Assembly: GCF_900103585.1 (NCBI RefSeq)
Contig: NZ_FNHV01000034.1
Span: forward strand, 1-64,000
DNA: 64,000 bases
Origin: Streptomyces sp. cf386
GTDB lineage: Bacteria; Actinomycetota; Actinomycetes; Streptomycetales; Streptomycetaceae
Direction: 5' to 3'
Of the stretch, positions 8,508 to 16,520 are shown in pieces. The translations under genes were made by a program, and so were the position numbers. Every line of letters starts with the position of its first letter. Position 1 is the first letter of the stretch. The notes beneath the pieces were generated by a model. It was not told the DNA's origin and made no database searches. It saw only the letters and a list, made by a program, of their open reading frames with translations.

Positions 8508-9473
8508 ATGCCCGCGAAGGGTAAGCACCGCCGCCCGAAGTCCCTGCGCTTCACCCGCTCCATAGCCGTCGCCGGAACCGGCGGAGCCGCTCTCGCTCTC
8601 CCGCTCATCGGGGCCACCGGCGCCCACGCCGCTCCCGTGCAGTCCGTTTCGGAAAAGGCCGTTCAGACTCTGCCTGCCGCCGACAAGAAGGTGGCCGAGA
8701 AGAAGGCCGCCGAGAAGAAGGACGCGGACCGGAAGACGGGTACGCGGACGTATTCGGTGAAGGTCGGTGACTACCTTTCGAAGATCGCGAACGAGCAGAA
8801 CGTCAGCGGTGGCTGGAAGAAGCTCTACGCCGACAACCGTGAGGCCGTCGGCGAGGACCCGTCGCTGATCCACCCCGGTCTGAAGCTCAGCATCGGTGGC
8901 AAGAAGGCCGCGACGAGCGCCCCCAAGTCGCCGTCCGCTTCCTCGCCTTCTTCCTCCTCCTCTGCGCCGTCGAAGTCGTCCGCGGATGCGTCCACGGATT
9001 CGTCCGCCTCGAAGTCCTCCGCGTCGACGACGACCAAGGCTGCCCAGAGCGCCGACACCACCAGCGGCTTCAGCGCCCCCCTGTCCACGGCCGCCGTCGG
9101 CACCGCGTACAAGGTGGCGGGCAGCATGTGGTCCAGCGGCTACCACACCGGCGTCGACTTCTCCGCCGCGACCGGTACCCCGCTGAAGGCGGTCGGCGCG
9201 GGCACCGTCGTCTCCGCCGGCTGGGGCGGCGCGTACGGCAACCAGGTCGTCATTCAGCTCGCCGACGGCTATTACGCCCAGTACGCCCACCTTTCCTCGC
9301 TCTCCGTCTCGGCCGGCCAGACCGTGACCGCGGGTCAGCAGATCGGCCTCTCCGGTGCGACCGGCAACGTGACCGGCCCGCACCTGCACTTCGAGATCCG
9401 CACCACGCCGGACTACGGCTCGGACGTGGACCCGGTCGCCTACCTCCGCTCCAAGGGCGTCGCCATCGGCTGA
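8508..9473 (+). CDS. secreted LysM / M23 peptidoglycan endopeptidase
   Basis: 321 residues. The signal peptide includes a Lys/Arg-rich n-region (MPAKGKHRRPK) and cleaves after about residue 43 (GAHAAP). A Lys/Ala-rich linker leads to a LysM domain (TYSVKVGDYLSKIANEQNV, near 81-130), then a Ser-rich spacer (about 140-185). The LAS-type M23 metallopeptidase domain follows, with zinc ligands in HTGVDFSA near 212 and HLHFEIR near 290. It cuts peptide cross-links in the wall. ATG 8508 follows GGAGAGG; an upstream in-frame ATG at 8361 lies inside the riboswitch and is rejected. Regulation is by c-di-AMP through the leader. Confidence 0.95.
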   Translation: MPAKGKHRRPKSLRFTRSIAVAGTGGAALALPLIGATGAHAAPVQSVSEKAVQTLPAADKKVAEKKAAEKKDADRKTGTRTYSVKVGDYLSKIANEQNVSGGWKKLYADNREAVGEDPSLIHPGLKLSIGGKKAATSAPKSPSASSPSSSSSAPSKSSADASTDSSASKSSASTTTKAAQSADTTSGFSAPLSTAAVGTAYKVAGSMWSSGYHTGVDFSAATGTPLKAVGAGTVVSAGWGGAYGNQVVIQLADGYYAQYAHLSSLSVSAGQTVTAGQQIGLSGATGNVTGPHLHFEIRTTPDYGSDVDPVAYLRSKGVAIG

Positions 9474-9504
9474 CCCTCCGCCGACTGCCTCGTCTGACGC
9501 ACGA

Positions 9505-9542
9505 CCGAAGGCCGGACCCCGATCCCCGGGTCCGGCCTTCGG
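9505..9542 (+). terminator. hairpin terminator after M23 peptidase
   Basis: A 15-bp perfect stem (CCGAAGGCCGGACCC at 9505-9519, complement at 9528-9542) with an 8-nt loop, 32 nt after the stop codon. It has no U-tract, as is usual for Streptomyces. Confidence 0.85.
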
Positions 9543-9650
9543 TGTGTTCGGGTGCGTCTGTTCATGATCGCGACATTGCGATCTTGTGGCAGGCGTGTCC
9601 GGAGCGTCGACAGTGCGGGGAGAGTGAGGACACAGTGGTCTCCGTAGCGC

Positions 9651-9665
9651 TGCAAGCGCTTTCCA
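9651..9665. promoter_or_regulatory. LacI-family type operator
   Basis: TGCAAGCGCTTTCCA, with a perfect AAGCGCTT core (9654-9661), has the central CG dyad typical of LacI/GalR-family operators. It lies 31 bp upstream of the GTG start of the rhamnogalacturonan operon. It probably binds a pathway repressor encoded elsewhere, since no lacI-type gene is adjacent. Confidence 0.6.
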
Positions 9666-9695
9666 TGCAGCTTTTCATGGCCTACGGAGGTCCCC

Positions 9696-10778
9696 GTGCC
9701 CGGCGTCGACCGACGCACTGTCAGCAAGGGCAGACACACGTTCCTGACGGCGGTGTTGGTCTCCGGGCTGGTCGCGGGCGGTGTGCAACCCGTCATGGCG
9801 TACGGCGACCCGAATCTCGTCAGGCCGGATGACGCACGCTTCATCTACGAGGGCCACTGGGGCCGGAGCTCGGAGGCTGCGACCACGATCAACTCCGGCT
9901 CCCGGCTGAGCTTCCGCTTCACCGGCGAGAGGGTCCACGCTCTCTTCGACGTCGCGTCGATCACCGTGCCCGCGCAGATCTACGTCTCGGTCGACGGCGG
10001 TCCGAAGCGGCTGTACGCCGTCGACCGGAGCGACCTGGAGATCGCGGCGGAGGGGAGCGGCCCGCACCGGGTGGAGATCTCCGTCAAGGACGTGTTCTCC
10101 CGGGTCAACCGGTGGACCCCGCCGCTGGAGACGGGTGTCGTTCTGACCGGCCTGCGACTCGAAGGCAGAGGGCGTCTGCTGCCCCAACCCGCGCGCCAGA
10201 AGCGGACCTTGGCCTTCTACGGCGACTCCATCACCCAGGGCGTCATGGCCCTGTGCGAGGTCAACACCTCCGACTGCGCCGACGGTACGGCCGCCTACCC
10301 CACCCTCGTCGCCGACGCCCTGCGCGCCTCGCTCACCCAGGTCGGCTTCGGGCGACAGGGCGTGATCCAGACCGGCAACGGCGGAGTGCCGGCCGCGCAG
10401 GACGCGTACGGCTGGAACTACGCGGGCTCCAAGGCGGATCCGGACCTCGAGGCCGACGTCATCGTGGTCAACCAGGGCACCAACGACGCGGTGTACGGCT
10501 CCGCCGAGTTCCGTGCCGCCTACCGCGCCTACCTCGACAGGCTGCGGTCCGCCGCGCCGCACGCCCGGATTCTCGCGCTGCGCCCCTTCAACGGCACGCA
10601 CGCCGACGACATCGCCGCCGTGGTCGACGAACTCGCCGACCGGAACGTCGAGTTCGTCGACACCACGGACTGGCTCTCCCTGTCGGGCGGGGACTTCAAC
10701 GGGACCGTCCACCCCAGCGTCCAGGGCCACCGCAAGGTGGCCGACCGACTGATCGCCCTTCTCGCAAAGGAGCTCTAG
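9696..10778 (+). CDS. secreted SGNH carbohydrate esterase (CE2-like two-domain)
   Basis: 360 residues with a signal peptide (hydrophobic stretch about residues 15-33, cleavage near VMA-YG). An N-terminal beta-sandwich (about 45-155, starting FIYEGHWGRSS) resembles the CE2 N-terminal domain. The SGNH domain follows: block I FYGDSITQGV near 172, block III GTNDA near 261, and HPSVQGH near 338. It probably removes acetyl groups from rhamnogalacturonan or another pectic glycan. GTG 9696 has GGAGG 5 nt upstream. Its TAG overlaps the GTG of the lyase gene by one base, making a translationally coupled operon. Confidence 0.85.
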   Translation: MPGVDRRTVSKGRHTFLTAVLVSGLVAGGVQPVMAYGDPNLVRPDDARFIYEGHWGRSSEAATTINSGSRLSFRFTGERVHALFDVASITVPAQIYVSVDGGPKRLYAVDRSDLEIAAEGSGPHRVEISVKDVFSRVNRWTPPLETGVVLTGLRLEGRGRLLPQPARQKRTLAFYGDSITQGVMALCEVNTSDCADGTAAYPTLVADALRASLTQVGFGRQGVIQTGNGGVPAAQDAYGWNYAGSKADPDLEADVIVVNQGTNDAVYGSAEFRAAYRAYLDRLRSAAPHARILALRPFNGTHADDIAAVVDELADRNVEFVDTTDWLSLSGGDFNGTVHPSVQGHRKVADRLIALLAKEL

Positions 10779-12691
10779 TGCACGCCAACCGACAGTTGCA
10801 CGCCAACCGACGTCGAAGAATCGGCGCCGTCGCCGCGGCGGCCCTGCTGGCCGGGCTGTTCTCCGCGCCCGCCGGTCACGCCGCCGAGCCGCGCCGGACC
10901 GTGGAGAACCTCGACCGCGGACTGGTCGCCGTACCGTCCGGCGAGGGCACCTTCCTCAGCTGGCGCCTGCTCGGCACCGAGTACGCGCGGCACGGCAATG
11001 CCATCGCCTTCAACGTGTACAAGAACGGGCGCCGACTGAACCGGGCGCCGGTCATCAACTCGACGACGTACCAGGACAACACCCGCGGTACGGGCACCTA
11101 CACGGTGCGAGCCGTGATCAACGGCCGGGAGAGAAAGGCGAGTTCGTCCGCCCTCGACTTCTCGCGGGGCTACGCCGAGATCCCGCTCACCACCGCCGAC
11201 GGTTACAGCGTGCAGCACGCCTGGCCCGGCGACCTCGACGGCGACGGACGCTACGAACTCGTCGTAAGCCGCCTCTCCCAGGCCCGAGACAAGCCCGACC
11301 TGCTGGAGGCGTACACCCTCACCGGTGAGCGGCTGTGGCGCGTGGACCTCGGACCCGGCTCGTACACCCAGGCGGGCGGCAACGGCGCCAACGACCCCGC
11401 GCCCGCCGCGATCAGCGGTTCGACGGCGATCGGCGGATACCGCAACGACGACAACGTCACCGTGTACGACCTCGACAGCGACGGGAAGGCCGAGGTGCTG
11501 GTGCACACGGCCGACGGGACGACCTTCGCGGACGGGGCGACGGTCACCGCCTCCTCGCCCGCGAATCAGTTCGTCTCGGTGATCGACGGCGCGACGGGTA
11601 CCGAGCGCGCCCGGCAGCCCGTCCCCGACGACTTCGTCGCGGACGGCCCCTCCGGCGGTCACTTCGGCATCGCCTATCTCGACGGCCAACACCCGAGCCT
11701 GGTCACCAAGTTGGTCACGCGGGTCGGTGCCAAGCGCGGCGCCTTCCGGATCCTCTTGCAGACCTGGGACTTCGACGGCACGGACCTGACCCGCCGTTGG
11801 AAGTACGTCGTTCCGTCCGGCAGCGGCGCGACCGGCTTCCACCAGATCCGCACCGTCGACGTCGACCAGGACGGCACGGACGAGATCGCCGACGGCAACT
11901 ACGTCGTCGGCAGCGACGGCACCCTGCGCTACGTCGTCGACGGCGCCGGACACGGCGACCGCTTCCACATCGCCGACCTCGACCCCGACCGCCCCGGCCT
12001 GGAGGGCTTCGCCATCCAGCAGGCGGAGCTCGGCGTCCTACCGAAGTTCCCCTGGTACTACTACGACGCCGACACCGGAGAGCGCCTGGTGACCGGGCAG
12101 CATCCGGCGGACTGGGAGAACGACACCGACATCGACGTCGGCCGCGGCAGCACCGGCGACATCGACCCGGACCACCCCGGCTACGAGTACTGGACCTCCA
12201 CCGCCGACGTCACCGCTCCCGGTGCGGGCGTCTACAACGTCCAGGACGGCAAGGTCTCCACGACCACGCCGAGCGTCAACTTCCGTATCTGGTGGGACGG
12301 AGACAAGGCGTCAGAACTTCTCGACTACACGCACGTCGAGAAGTGGAACCCGGCCACCCAGTCCAGCGCGAAGATCTTCAACCCGTCCGGTGTCGTGTCG
12401 GGCGCCCGCAACGCCACCCCCTTCTACGGCGACCTCGTCGGCGACTGGCGCGAGGAGATCCTCGCCGAGACCGCCGACCACACCGCCCTGCGCCTCTACA
12501 CCACCACCGAGCCGACGAAGACGCGCCTCTACACGCTCGCCCAGAACCCCGAGTACCGCCTCGGCTGGACCGTGCGCGGCTATCTGCAGTCGACGTACAC
12601 CGACTACTACCTCGGCACCGAGACCCGTCGCGTGCCGAAGCCCTCGATCACCCTCCCGGAAGGAGCCGTCTCCCGTGACGACCACGCGTAG
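10778..12691 (+). CDS. secreted rhamnogalacturonan lyase (PL11)
   Basis: 637 residues, signal peptide to about residue 31 (GHAAEP). The mature protein has the PL11 eight-bladed propeller pattern: FNVYKNGRRLN near 70, then repeated Asp-rich calcium loops (GDLDGDGRYE near 150, YDLDSDGKAEV near 230, DVDQDGTDEI near 365). Length and layout match YesW-type endolyases, which cleave the rhamnose-galacturonate backbone by beta-elimination. AAGGAG lies 5 nt before GTG 10778. The first twelve codons contain an 18-bp near-duplication (HANRQL/HANRRR). It overlaps the next gene by 17 bp. Confidence 0.93.
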   Translation: MHANRQLHANRRRRIGAVAAAALLAGLFSAPAGHAAEPRRTVENLDRGLVAVPSGEGTFLSWRLLGTEYARHGNAIAFNVYKNGRRLNRAPVINSTTYQDNTRGTGTYTVRAVINGRERKASSSALDFSRGYAEIPLTTADGYSVQHAWPGDLDGDGRYELVVSRLSQARDKPDLLEAYTLTGERLWRVDLGPGSYTQAGGNGANDPAPAAISGSTAIGGYRNDDNVTVYDLDSDGKAEVLVHTADGTTFADGATVTASSPANQFVSVIDGATGTERARQPVPDDFVADGPSGGHFGIAYLDGQHPSLVTKLVTRVGAKRGAFRILLQTWDFDGTDLTRRWKYVVPSGSGATGFHQIRTVDVDQDGTDEIADGNYVVGSDGTLRYVVDGAGHGDRFHIADLDPDRPGLEGFAIQQAELGVLPKFPWYYYDADTGERLVTGQHPADWENDTDIDVGRGSTGDIDPDHPGYEYWTSTADVTAPGAGVYNVQDGKVSTTTPSVNFRIWWDGDKASELLDYTHVEKWNPATQSSAKIFNPSGVVSGARNATPFYGDLVGDWREEILAETADHTALRLYTTTEPTKTRLYTLAQNPEYRLGWTVRGYLQSTYTDYYLGTETRRVPKPSITLPEGAVSRDDHA

Positions 12692-13391
12692 AGCCTTCGG
12701 AGCCCTCGCCGCCGGCGCCGCTCTGGCCGCCCTCGCCCCCGCGACCACCGCGAGCGCGACGCCCCGCCATCGCCGGCTGATCGCCCACGACGACTTCCGG
12801 CACGGGCTCGGTCAGTGGGCCGTCGAACTCGAGAAGGGCGGCAGCGTCACCGCCGTGCGCGGAGTCCTGGAGGTCGACGTGCCCGCGGGTGCGACGATCT
12901 GGTTCAAGAAGCGGCTGGAAGGCCCGTACGTCATCGAGTACACGGCCACGCCCATATCGGCGGGCGGCGTCAACGACCGCGTCTCCGACCTCAACAACTT
13001 CTGGAACGCCACCGACGTCCGCTCCCCGGACGACCTCTTCGCCACCCAGCGGGGCGGGGCACTGGCCGAGTACGACTACCTCAGAACCTACTACGCCGGC
13101 TACGGCGCCAACACGAACACCACGACCCGGCTGCGCCGGTACGTCGGTGAGGCCGGGGTCCGTCCGCTGATCTTCGACTACACCGAGCCGCTGCTCGTGG
13201 CGAACGAGCCCAACAGGGTCCGGATCGTCTCCGACGGTCCCACCGTGCGGTGGTGGAACAACGGGCGGCTCGTCTTCGACTACACCGACCCCGAGCCGTA
13301 CACCGGTGGGCACTTCGCCTTCCGGACCACATGGAGCCATTTCCGGTTCAGCGGCTTCCGGGTGTGGCGGTTGAGCCCACAACACCCCTGA
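12675..13391 (+). CDS. secreted DUF6250-like protein of the rhamnogalacturonan operon
   Basis: 238 residues. The N-terminus TTTRRAFGALAAGAALAAL has a twin-arginine look with a hydrophobic core, cleavage near SAT-PR, so Tat export is plausible. The mature part (DDFRHGLGQWAVELEKG onwards) reads as a beta-sandwich, lectin/LamG-like, with aromatic-rich strands (WWNNGRLVFDY, FRTTWSHFRF), matching what I recall as DUF6250, found in polysaccharide-degradation loci. GTG 12675 is preceded by GGAAGGAG and lies within the end of the PL11 gene. It probably handles a product or linkage of rhamnogalacturonan; catalytic residues are not identifiable by eye. Confidence 0.75.
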   Translation: MTTTRRAFGALAAGAALAALAPATTASATPRHRRLIAHDDFRHGLGQWAVELEKGGSVTAVRGVLEVDVPAGATIWFKKRLEGPYVIEYTATPISAGGVNDRVSDLNNFWNATDVRSPDDLFATQRGGALAEYDYLRTYYAGYGANTNTTTRLRRYVGEAGVRPLIFDYTEPLLVANEPNRVRIVSDGPTVRWWNNGRLVFDYTDPEPYTGGHFAFRTTWSHFRFSGFRVWRLSPQHP

Positions 13392-13501
13392 TCAGAGGCT
13401 TATTCCGGGTTTGGTCAACACTTTAGGAGTGGCTTATCTCACCGCCCGTCAACCCTTCCTTACGGTCGCGTAGGTCACATTCGAAGGTGAATCATGCCGG
13501 T

Positions 13502-14320
13502 GTGGCAGACGATTCGAAGAGTGACAGCAGATCAGAGATCGGGTCGTACGTTGCGGTGGGGGACAGCTTCACCGAGGGCGTCGGCGACCCCGGCCCCGAC
13601 GGGGCGTTCGTCGGCTGGGCCGACCGGTTCGCGGTACTGCTCGCGGACCGGCGGCCCGAGGGCGACTTCGATTACACCAACCTCGCCGTGCGCGGCAAAC
13701 TGCTCGACCAGATTGTCGAGGACCAACTTCCGCAGGCCGTCGAACTGGCCCCGGACCTGGTCTCCTTCTGTGCGGGCGGCAACGACATCATCCGGCCCGG
13801 CACCGACCCCGACGAGGTGGCCGAGCGCTTCGAGCGGGCGATCACCCGGCTCACCTCAGCGGTCGGCACCGTCATGGTGACGACCGGATGCGACACCCGT
13901 GGCGTGCCCGTGCTGAAGCATCTGCGCGGCAAGATCGCCACCTACAACGGTCATGTGCGGGCCATCGCCGACCGGTACGGCTGTCCGGTGCTCGACCTGT
14001 GGTCCCTGAAGACCGTCCAGGACCGTCGGGCCTGGGACGGCGACCGGCTCCACCTCTCTCCGGAAGGGCACACGCGCGTGGCGCTGCGCGCGGGCCAGGT
14101 CCTCGGCCTGGACATCCCGGCCGACCCGGACCAGCCCTGGCCGCCGCTCCCGCCCCGGGGCACCCTCGAGATCCGCCGGGACGACGTGCACTGGGCGCGT
14201 GAGTACCTGGTGCCGTGGATCGGGCGGCGTCTGCGCGGCGAGTCGTCGGGGGACCATGTGACGGCCAAGGGCGCGCTGTCGCCGGACGACATCAAGATGC
14301 GGATCGAATCGGTGGCTTGA
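13502..14320 (+). CDS. SGNH/GDSL hydrolase, cytoplasmic
   Basis: 272 residues, no signal peptide. Block I is YVAVGDSFTEG near residue 16; block III is AGGNDI near 93. The catalytic Asp-X-X-His appears as GDRLHLSPEGH near 181-191. The C-terminal 50 residues (WAREYLVPWIGRRLRG) are typical of a streptomycete SGNH group of unknown substrate. I chose GTG 13502 because it begins ADDSKSD, the usual N-terminus as I remember it; GTG 13487 is also open but has no better ribosome site. It ends convergently with the TetR gene. Confidence 0.85.
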   Translation: MADDSKSDSRSEIGSYVAVGDSFTEGVGDPGPDGAFVGWADRFAVLLADRRPEGDFDYTNLAVRGKLLDQIVEDQLPQAVELAPDLVSFCAGGNDIIRPGTDPDEVAERFERAITRLTSAVGTVMVTTGCDTRGVPVLKHLRGKIATYNGHVRAIADRYGCPVLDLWSLKTVQDRRAWDGDRLHLSPEGHTRVALRAGQVLGLDIPADPDQPWPPLPPRGTLEIRRDDVHWAREYLVPWIGRRLRGESSGDHVTAKGALSPDDIKMRIESVA

Positions 14321-14338
14321 GGCTCCTGCGCGCCGGCG

Positions 14339-14376
14339 GTGTGGGTCGTGCCCTGTTCGAGGGGGCGTGGCCCACA
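14339..14376. terminator. imperfect hairpin between convergent genes
   Basis: GTGTGGG at 14339 pairs with CCCACAC ending near 14376, with further inner pairing of GCCC with GGGC around a loop at 14353-14360. It lies just after the SGNH stop and could terminate that transcript or both. The inner stem is imperfect. Confidence 0.5.
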
Positions 14377-14377
14377 C

Positions 14378-14434
14378 GGCTGTCATGAGCGGGACGCGGC
14401 CGTCATGAGCGGGATGCGGCTGTCATGAGCGGCA
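14378..14434. repeat. 20-bp tandem repeat, about 2.8 copies
   Basis: Units starting at 14378, 14398 and 14418 share ggcTGTCATGAGCGGgatgc with one or two changes each (ggct/ggcc, acgc/atgc). It lies between the convergent SGNH and tetR stops. No function is evident. Confidence 0.8.
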
Positions 14435-14460
14435 GACCCACCGCTCGGCGCCAGGCGACC

Positions 14461-15081
14461 TCACCGGGCGGACGCGGTCAACGCCTCCCGCTCCAGCCCC
14501 AGTTCCCGGGCGAGCGTCTCGTCCACCCACTCCTGGGCACGCGCGCGTGACACCGCGCCCGGGTACGACGTCAGCTGCACGGCGAGCCCGTCGAGGAGGG
14601 CCGTGAGGTGCAGGGCCGTGCCCGCGGGGTCCGGGCACCGGAACTCGTCCGCGGCCACGCCCTCCGCGATGACCTCGGCGATGGCGGCTTTCCAACGCCG
14701 GTCGAGGTTCCGTGTGACCTCCTGCAGGGCGGGCTCGCGCAGGGCCGCCGCCCAGCCCTCGATCCACAGCCGCCAGCCCTTGGCCTGGCCGGTCGGCGCG
14801 TACCAGCGCACGGCCGCCCGCAGTCGTCGTAGCGCCGTGGTGCGGCGGCCGAGAATCCTGCGCAGACGATCCAGGTCGCCCTCGGCCGCATGGGTGAACG
14901 CGGCGGCGACCAGCTTCTCCTTCGTGGCGAAGTGATAGAGCACCAGCGCGTTGCTCACCCCGAGTGCCGAGGCCACGTCGGCGATCCTGACCGCCGCCAC
15001 GCCCCGCGCCTCTATCTGCTCGACGGCGGCCCGCAGCAACTCCTCACGCCGCTCCGCCACGCTCAACCGCACTCTTGTCAC
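14461..15081 (-). CDS. TetR-family transcriptional regulator
   Basis: 206 residues. The N-terminal HTH is RIADVASALGVSNALVLYHFATKEKLVAAA (residues 37-66); the rest is the helical ligand-binding domain with several Trp residues near 93-110 (WYAPTGQAKGWRLWIEGW). It starts at GTG 15081. It is 71 bp downstream of the amino-acid dehydrogenase gene on the same strand and could control it, but the target is not evident. Confidence 0.9.
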   Translation of the reverse strand: MTRVRLSVAERREELLRAAVEQIEARGVAAVRIADVASALGVSNALVLYHFATKEKLVAAAFTHAAEGDLDRLRRILGRRTTALRRLRAAVRWYAPTGQAKGWRLWIEGWAAALREPALQEVTRNLDRRWKAAIAEVIAEGVAADEFRCPDPAGTALHLTALLDGLAVQLTSYPGAVSRARAQEWVDETLARELGLEREALTASAR

Positions 15082-15152
15082 TCCGTCACCCTAAGGCCTG
15101 ACCGCGGGCCGTTCCCTGGCCGCAGCAGGGCGGAGCCTGCGTCCGCCGGCCG

Positions 15153-16331
15153 TCACCGGTGCTGGCCGAACCGCTCGGCGATCATCAGCAGCCGGTCCGC
15201 CGCGAGGGCGTGTGCGGCGGCGCGGGGCGTCGTGCCCTCGGTCTCGGCGCGGGCCAGGGTGCGGTCGGTCAGGGCGCGCATCGAGCGGCGTGTGTGGGTG
15301 AAGGCCTCGTCCGCGTCGGCGCCGATGTCGCCGAAGAGCGTCCACCACCACCAGGCGTTCGTGGCCGAGTTGACCACGACGTCGGGCAGTACGGTGACGC
15401 CCCGCGCCGCCAGCAGTTCCTCGGCCTCGGCGCGTACGGGCATATTGGCGGCCTCGGCGATCCAGCGGGCGGTGATCCGTTCCTGGTTCGTGGCGTCGAT
15501 CGTGTACGACACGGCCGCCGGAACCAGCACCTCCGCCTCGGCCGCCAGCCAGGCGTCGCCCGGCAGTTCACGGTCACCGGGGCGCAGCGCGGCGCGGTCG
15601 ACCGTGCCGTAGGCGTCCCGTGCCGCGAGCAGGGCCTCGATGTCGAGGCCCGCCGGGTTGGCGATCGTGCCCTTGATGTCGGCGACCGCCACGACCGTGA
15701 GCCCTGCGCGCGTGAGGAAGCGCGCCGTCGCGCCGCCCATGGTCCCGAGGCCCTGCACGGCGACGCGGGTCCTCCAGTACGGCACACCGGCCCGGTCCAG
15801 GGCCATGAGCACCGACTCGGCCACCCCACAGCCGCCGACCAGCTCGTCCAGCCCGATGCCGTCCACCTGGACCGCGAACGCGTCCGCGAGCCGCCGCCGG
15901 GCGCCCGCCTCGTCGTCGAGCAGCGGATACACGGCCTGGATCGACGAGACGAGCCCCGCCTCGGCCGCCGCCCGGTCGACCACGTCCTGGGCGAGACCGA
16001 GGTCCTCGCCGGTGGTCCAGAAGCTCTCGATGTACGGCCGCATCGTCTGCAGGTAGCGCACCAGAAGCCCGTACGCCTCCGGATCCCGGGGATCGCAGTC
16101 GATGCCGCCCTTGGCGCCGCCCAGGGGGACGTACCGGGACTCGGGGTTGTAGTGCAGGGCTTCCTTCATGCTCATGCCGCGGGCGAGCCCGGCGACCTCG
16201 TCCAGCGTGCAGCCCGGCCGCATCCGCAACCCACCGCTGGACACACCGCGTACCAGCCGGTCGACGACCAGGAAGCCCTGGCGGCCGGTGATGTGGTCGG
16301 TCCAGGTGAGCGACAGGAGTGGGGTGGTCAT
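15153..16331 (-). CDS. Glu/Leu/Phe/Val dehydrogenase
   Basis: 392-residue NAD(P)-dependent amino-acid dehydrogenase. The N-terminal domain carries VSSGGLRMRPG near residue 27 and the catalytic-lysine motif PLGGAKGGIDCDP near 76; a further conserved Lys is in MSMKEALHY near 58. The Rossmann domain shows VAVQGLGTMGGATARFL near 200 and AEAEVLVPAA near 274. The late helix has an unusual Trp run (NAWWWWTLF). It catalyses reversible oxidative deamination; glutamate, leucine or phenylalanine cannot be told apart by eye. The ATG 16331 start has GGAGACCCC upstream; the upstream extension lacks family similarity. Confidence 0.85.
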   Translation of the reverse strand: MTTPLLSLTWTDHITGRQGFLVVDRLVRGVSSGGLRMRPGCTLDEVAGLARGMSMKEALHYNPESRYVPLGGAKGGIDCDPRDPEAYGLLVRYLQTMRPYIESFWTTGEDLGLAQDVVDRAAAEAGLVSSIQAVYPLLDDEAGARRRLADAFAVQVDGIGLDELVGGCGVAESVLMALDRAGVPYWRTRVAVQGLGTMGGATARFLTRAGLTVVAVADIKGTIANPAGLDIEALLAARDAYGTVDRAALRPGDRELPGDAWLAAEAEVLVPAAVSYTIDATNQERITARWIAEAANMPVRAEAEELLAARGVTVLPDVVVNSATNAWWWWTLFGDIGADADEAFTHTRRSMRALTDRTLARAETEGTTPRAAAHALAADRLLMIAERFGQHR

Positions 16332-16520
16332 GGGGTCTCCGGTGGGGATGGGGGCCGCGTGCCGCCCACGGCTACTGAACGATGGGTCAGTATCGGAGGG
16401 AAGACGGGAACATGTCAACGTACTGAGGGGATCTTCAGCGGCGGGCTGTGCCGGGCGGCGTCGGGGCTGTCGGAGGGGCCGACCATAATGGAAGCCTCAC
16501 CGACTCCACCTGGAGGTACC

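Noticed and set aside
16332..16418. A 29-residue N-terminal extension of the amino-acid dehydrogenase
   Set aside because: Low-complexity sequence without family similarity; the ATG at 16331 has a good ribosome site and begins at the family's usual point.
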